This document shows positions 62,982 to 64,000 of a stretch of 64,000 nucleotides of DNA, in pieces. The notes beneath the pieces were generated by a model. The model did not search any database. It saw nothing but the letters and a program-made list of their open reading frames with translations, and was not told the DNA's origin. The position numbers and the translations under genes are program-made. This DNA is from HXMU1420-13 sp965601825 (GTDB lineage Bacteria > Bacteroidota > Rhodothermia > Balneolales > Balneolaceae). The stretch lies in assembly GCA_965601825.1 (NCBI GenBank), contig OZ271839.1, positions 1,426,001 to 1,490,000 of the forward strand. Reading direction: 5' to 3'. The number at the start of each line of letters is the position of its first letter. Position 1 is the first letter of the stretch.

Positions 62982-64000
62982 TTAAGGACTTGATAGCAAA
63001 TATCGTCCAACAATCAGCAGGGTCAAAGACGGATTCCGCTTCAAACCTTCAAGGCAGCGATCAGGTTGCTGAGGAATTTAAGGCAGTGTTAGCAGCTTTA
63101 AATTCTGAAGAAACGAGTCAAGACCTAACACAGGTCAAAAAGTCTGATAATAAAACTCAAGACTTGAGTATTGCAGAGACTGAAAATCAAGAGAATATTG
63201 AACTTGAAGCTGTAAATGCATCAGAATTAGAAAATCAGCAACAGGTCAAGATTGAAGAAGCTGATATTGAATCACAAAAAGTGTTTGGATTAGAAAATGA
63301 TGCTAATCTAAGTACTAAAAATGATGTAACTGTTAAAACTGAAGATTCAACTTTAATTGTAAACACAGAGGAGAATTCAGTTAATATCGATAAAAGTTCT
63401 GTCCCAAGTAATTTTATCGAAACAGAATTAAATTCAGCTAATTTCGATAAAAATTCTGTTCCAAGTAATTACATCGAAACAGAGTCAAATACAGCAGAAT
63501 CACAAAATAGTCAGGTTGAGAATCTAAAAACTCAAGAGAACGCGAAGCTGCCAACGGAATCAAATATAGTTCAAAATATCAGTTCGGATGATTTGGCAAC
63601 ATCAGAAACCAAAGTAGTACAGAACGATACAGCTAAACTAAATGAGAATGGTCAAGAAGCTAAACCAATAACTGGAGCTTCAGAAACATTAAAGCAAAAT
63701 GTTGATGCGGTTGATAGAGATATTTTTAGAATAAATAATACAAGTGAAGAATCAAGAACAGCTAATCAACCGGTTGAAATAGAGAATAGTCCTGCGAAAA
63801 CAGAATCAAGACGAGATACAGTTTTGAATTCAGAGAAAACGGTCTCTTCTAATCAGGCTATTCCATCAGAGAATTCACAAGTAAAAGAGGTTAGACCTGG
63901 AAATCAGGTTTTAGCAAATCAACAAAGAGAGATTTCAACTGAAATTGGGAAATCCCAAAGCCAGCAAACTGATTTAGAATCAGAGGTAATTAAGGAGAGC
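62978..64000 (+). CDS. FliK-like hook-length control protein, N-terminal part (partial)
   Basis: The frame begins at ATG 62978, overlapping the stop of the MotE-like gene (ATGA), and stays open for 341 codons to the window edge. The sequence is Asn/Ser/Glu/Thr/Gln-rich with no fold motifs, typical of the disordered molecular-ruler region of FliK, and the position after fliJ/motE agrees. A 19-residue unit is repeated twice (see repeat at 63374). The conserved C-terminal FliK domain would lie beyond the window. Confidence 0.7.
   Translation, partial: MIKDLIANIVQQSAGSKTDSASNLQGSDQVAEEFKAVLAALNSEETSQDLTQVKKSDNKTQDLSIAETENQENIELEAVNASELENQQQVKIEEADIESQKVFGLENDANLSTKNDVTVKTEDSTLIVNTEENSVNIDKSSVPSNFIETELNSANFDKNSVPSNYIETESNTAESQNSQVENLKTQENAKLPTESNIVQNISSDDLATSETKVVQNDTAKLNENGQEAKPITGASETLKQNVDAVDRDIFRINNTSEESRTANQPVEIENSPAKTESRRDTVLNSEKTVSSNQAIPSENSQVKEVRPGNQVLANQQREISTEIGKSQSQQTDLESEVIKES
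63374..63483 (+). repeat. Two tandem 57-bp units within the FliK-like gene
   Basis: Units start at 63374 and 63431 and encode two nearly equal 19-residue segments (with VPSNFIETE and VPSNYIETE). In FliK, ruler length sets hook length, so unit number may matter. The unit boundaries are approximate by a few bases. Confidence 0.7.

Overview
The window is about 64 kb of low-GC DNA from a flagellated, chemotactic member of the Bacteroidota/Balneolota group. A Balneolota-type marine bacterium is my best guess, but this is inference. Support comes from a tRNA promoter with the Bacteroidota -7 box (TAnnTTTG), a DUF5916 outer-membrane protein, a Bacteroidota-style tyrosine recombinase, TonB C-terminal proteins, and a complete che/fli inventory that most Bacteroidota lack.

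Layout. (1) 1-620: the 5' part of hisF (minus strand) and a CAU-anticodon tRNA. (2) 622-9352: an 8.7 kb integrative element inserted in the 3' end of that tRNA, bounded by a 17-bp direct repeat (605-621 and 9336-9352). It carries a membrane abortive-infection-like protein plus an OLD-type ATPase/TOPRIM protein, a restriction-modification pair (BglII-like nuclease and C5 methyltransferase), a small zinc-finger-like protein, an HUH rolling-circle Rep next to two perfect GC-rich hairpins, an excisionase-like HTH protein, an unknown protein and the integrase. (3) 9353-23514: chromosomal housekeeping and accessory genes: a leucine-rich-repeat membrane protein, a secreted nuclease/phosphatase fusion, a COG0523 GTPase, a DUF5916-ABC exporter operon, a His-rich metal-type protein, rsgA and a TspO homologue. 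(4) 23536-46152: signalling kinases and a large chemotaxis cluster (cheY, cheX, cheA, cheR, cheD, cheX-like, cheB, cheY, cheW, three MCPs) with two tandem secreted TonB_C-domain proteins. (5) 46188-55526: a porin-like protein, several histidine kinases and a light-sensing module (bacteriophytochrome, Rcp-type receiver, heme oxygenase). (6) 55746-64000: the flagellar operon flgB-flgC-(small)-fliE-fliF-fliG-fliH-fliI-fliJ-motE-like-fliK-like, which runs off the right edge.

How it fits together. The che/MCP/kinase transcription units are preceded by repeated sigma-28-like promoters (TTAA-N15-nnCGATAA), while the flgB operon starts behind a sigma-54-like site (CTGGCAC-N5-TTGTT). This is the usual two-tier flagellar control. 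The two large divergent intergenic regions, 25150-25476 and 43776-44172, share a 20-bp near-palindrome (consensus TTATTAAAGRATTTTAATAA) in five copies, a candidate operator for an unidentified regulator of motility signalling. The phytochrome module makes its own biliverdin (heme oxygenase) and sits between the chemotaxis and flagellar genes, so red/far-red control of motility is a reasonable inference.

The strongest candidates for undescribed biology are the two-gene membrane-protein/OLD-TOPRIM module on the tRNA element, the Rep plus palindromes of that element, the shared palindromic operator, a conserved acidic C-terminal tail on two MCPs, and the duplicated N-terminal domain of CheA.
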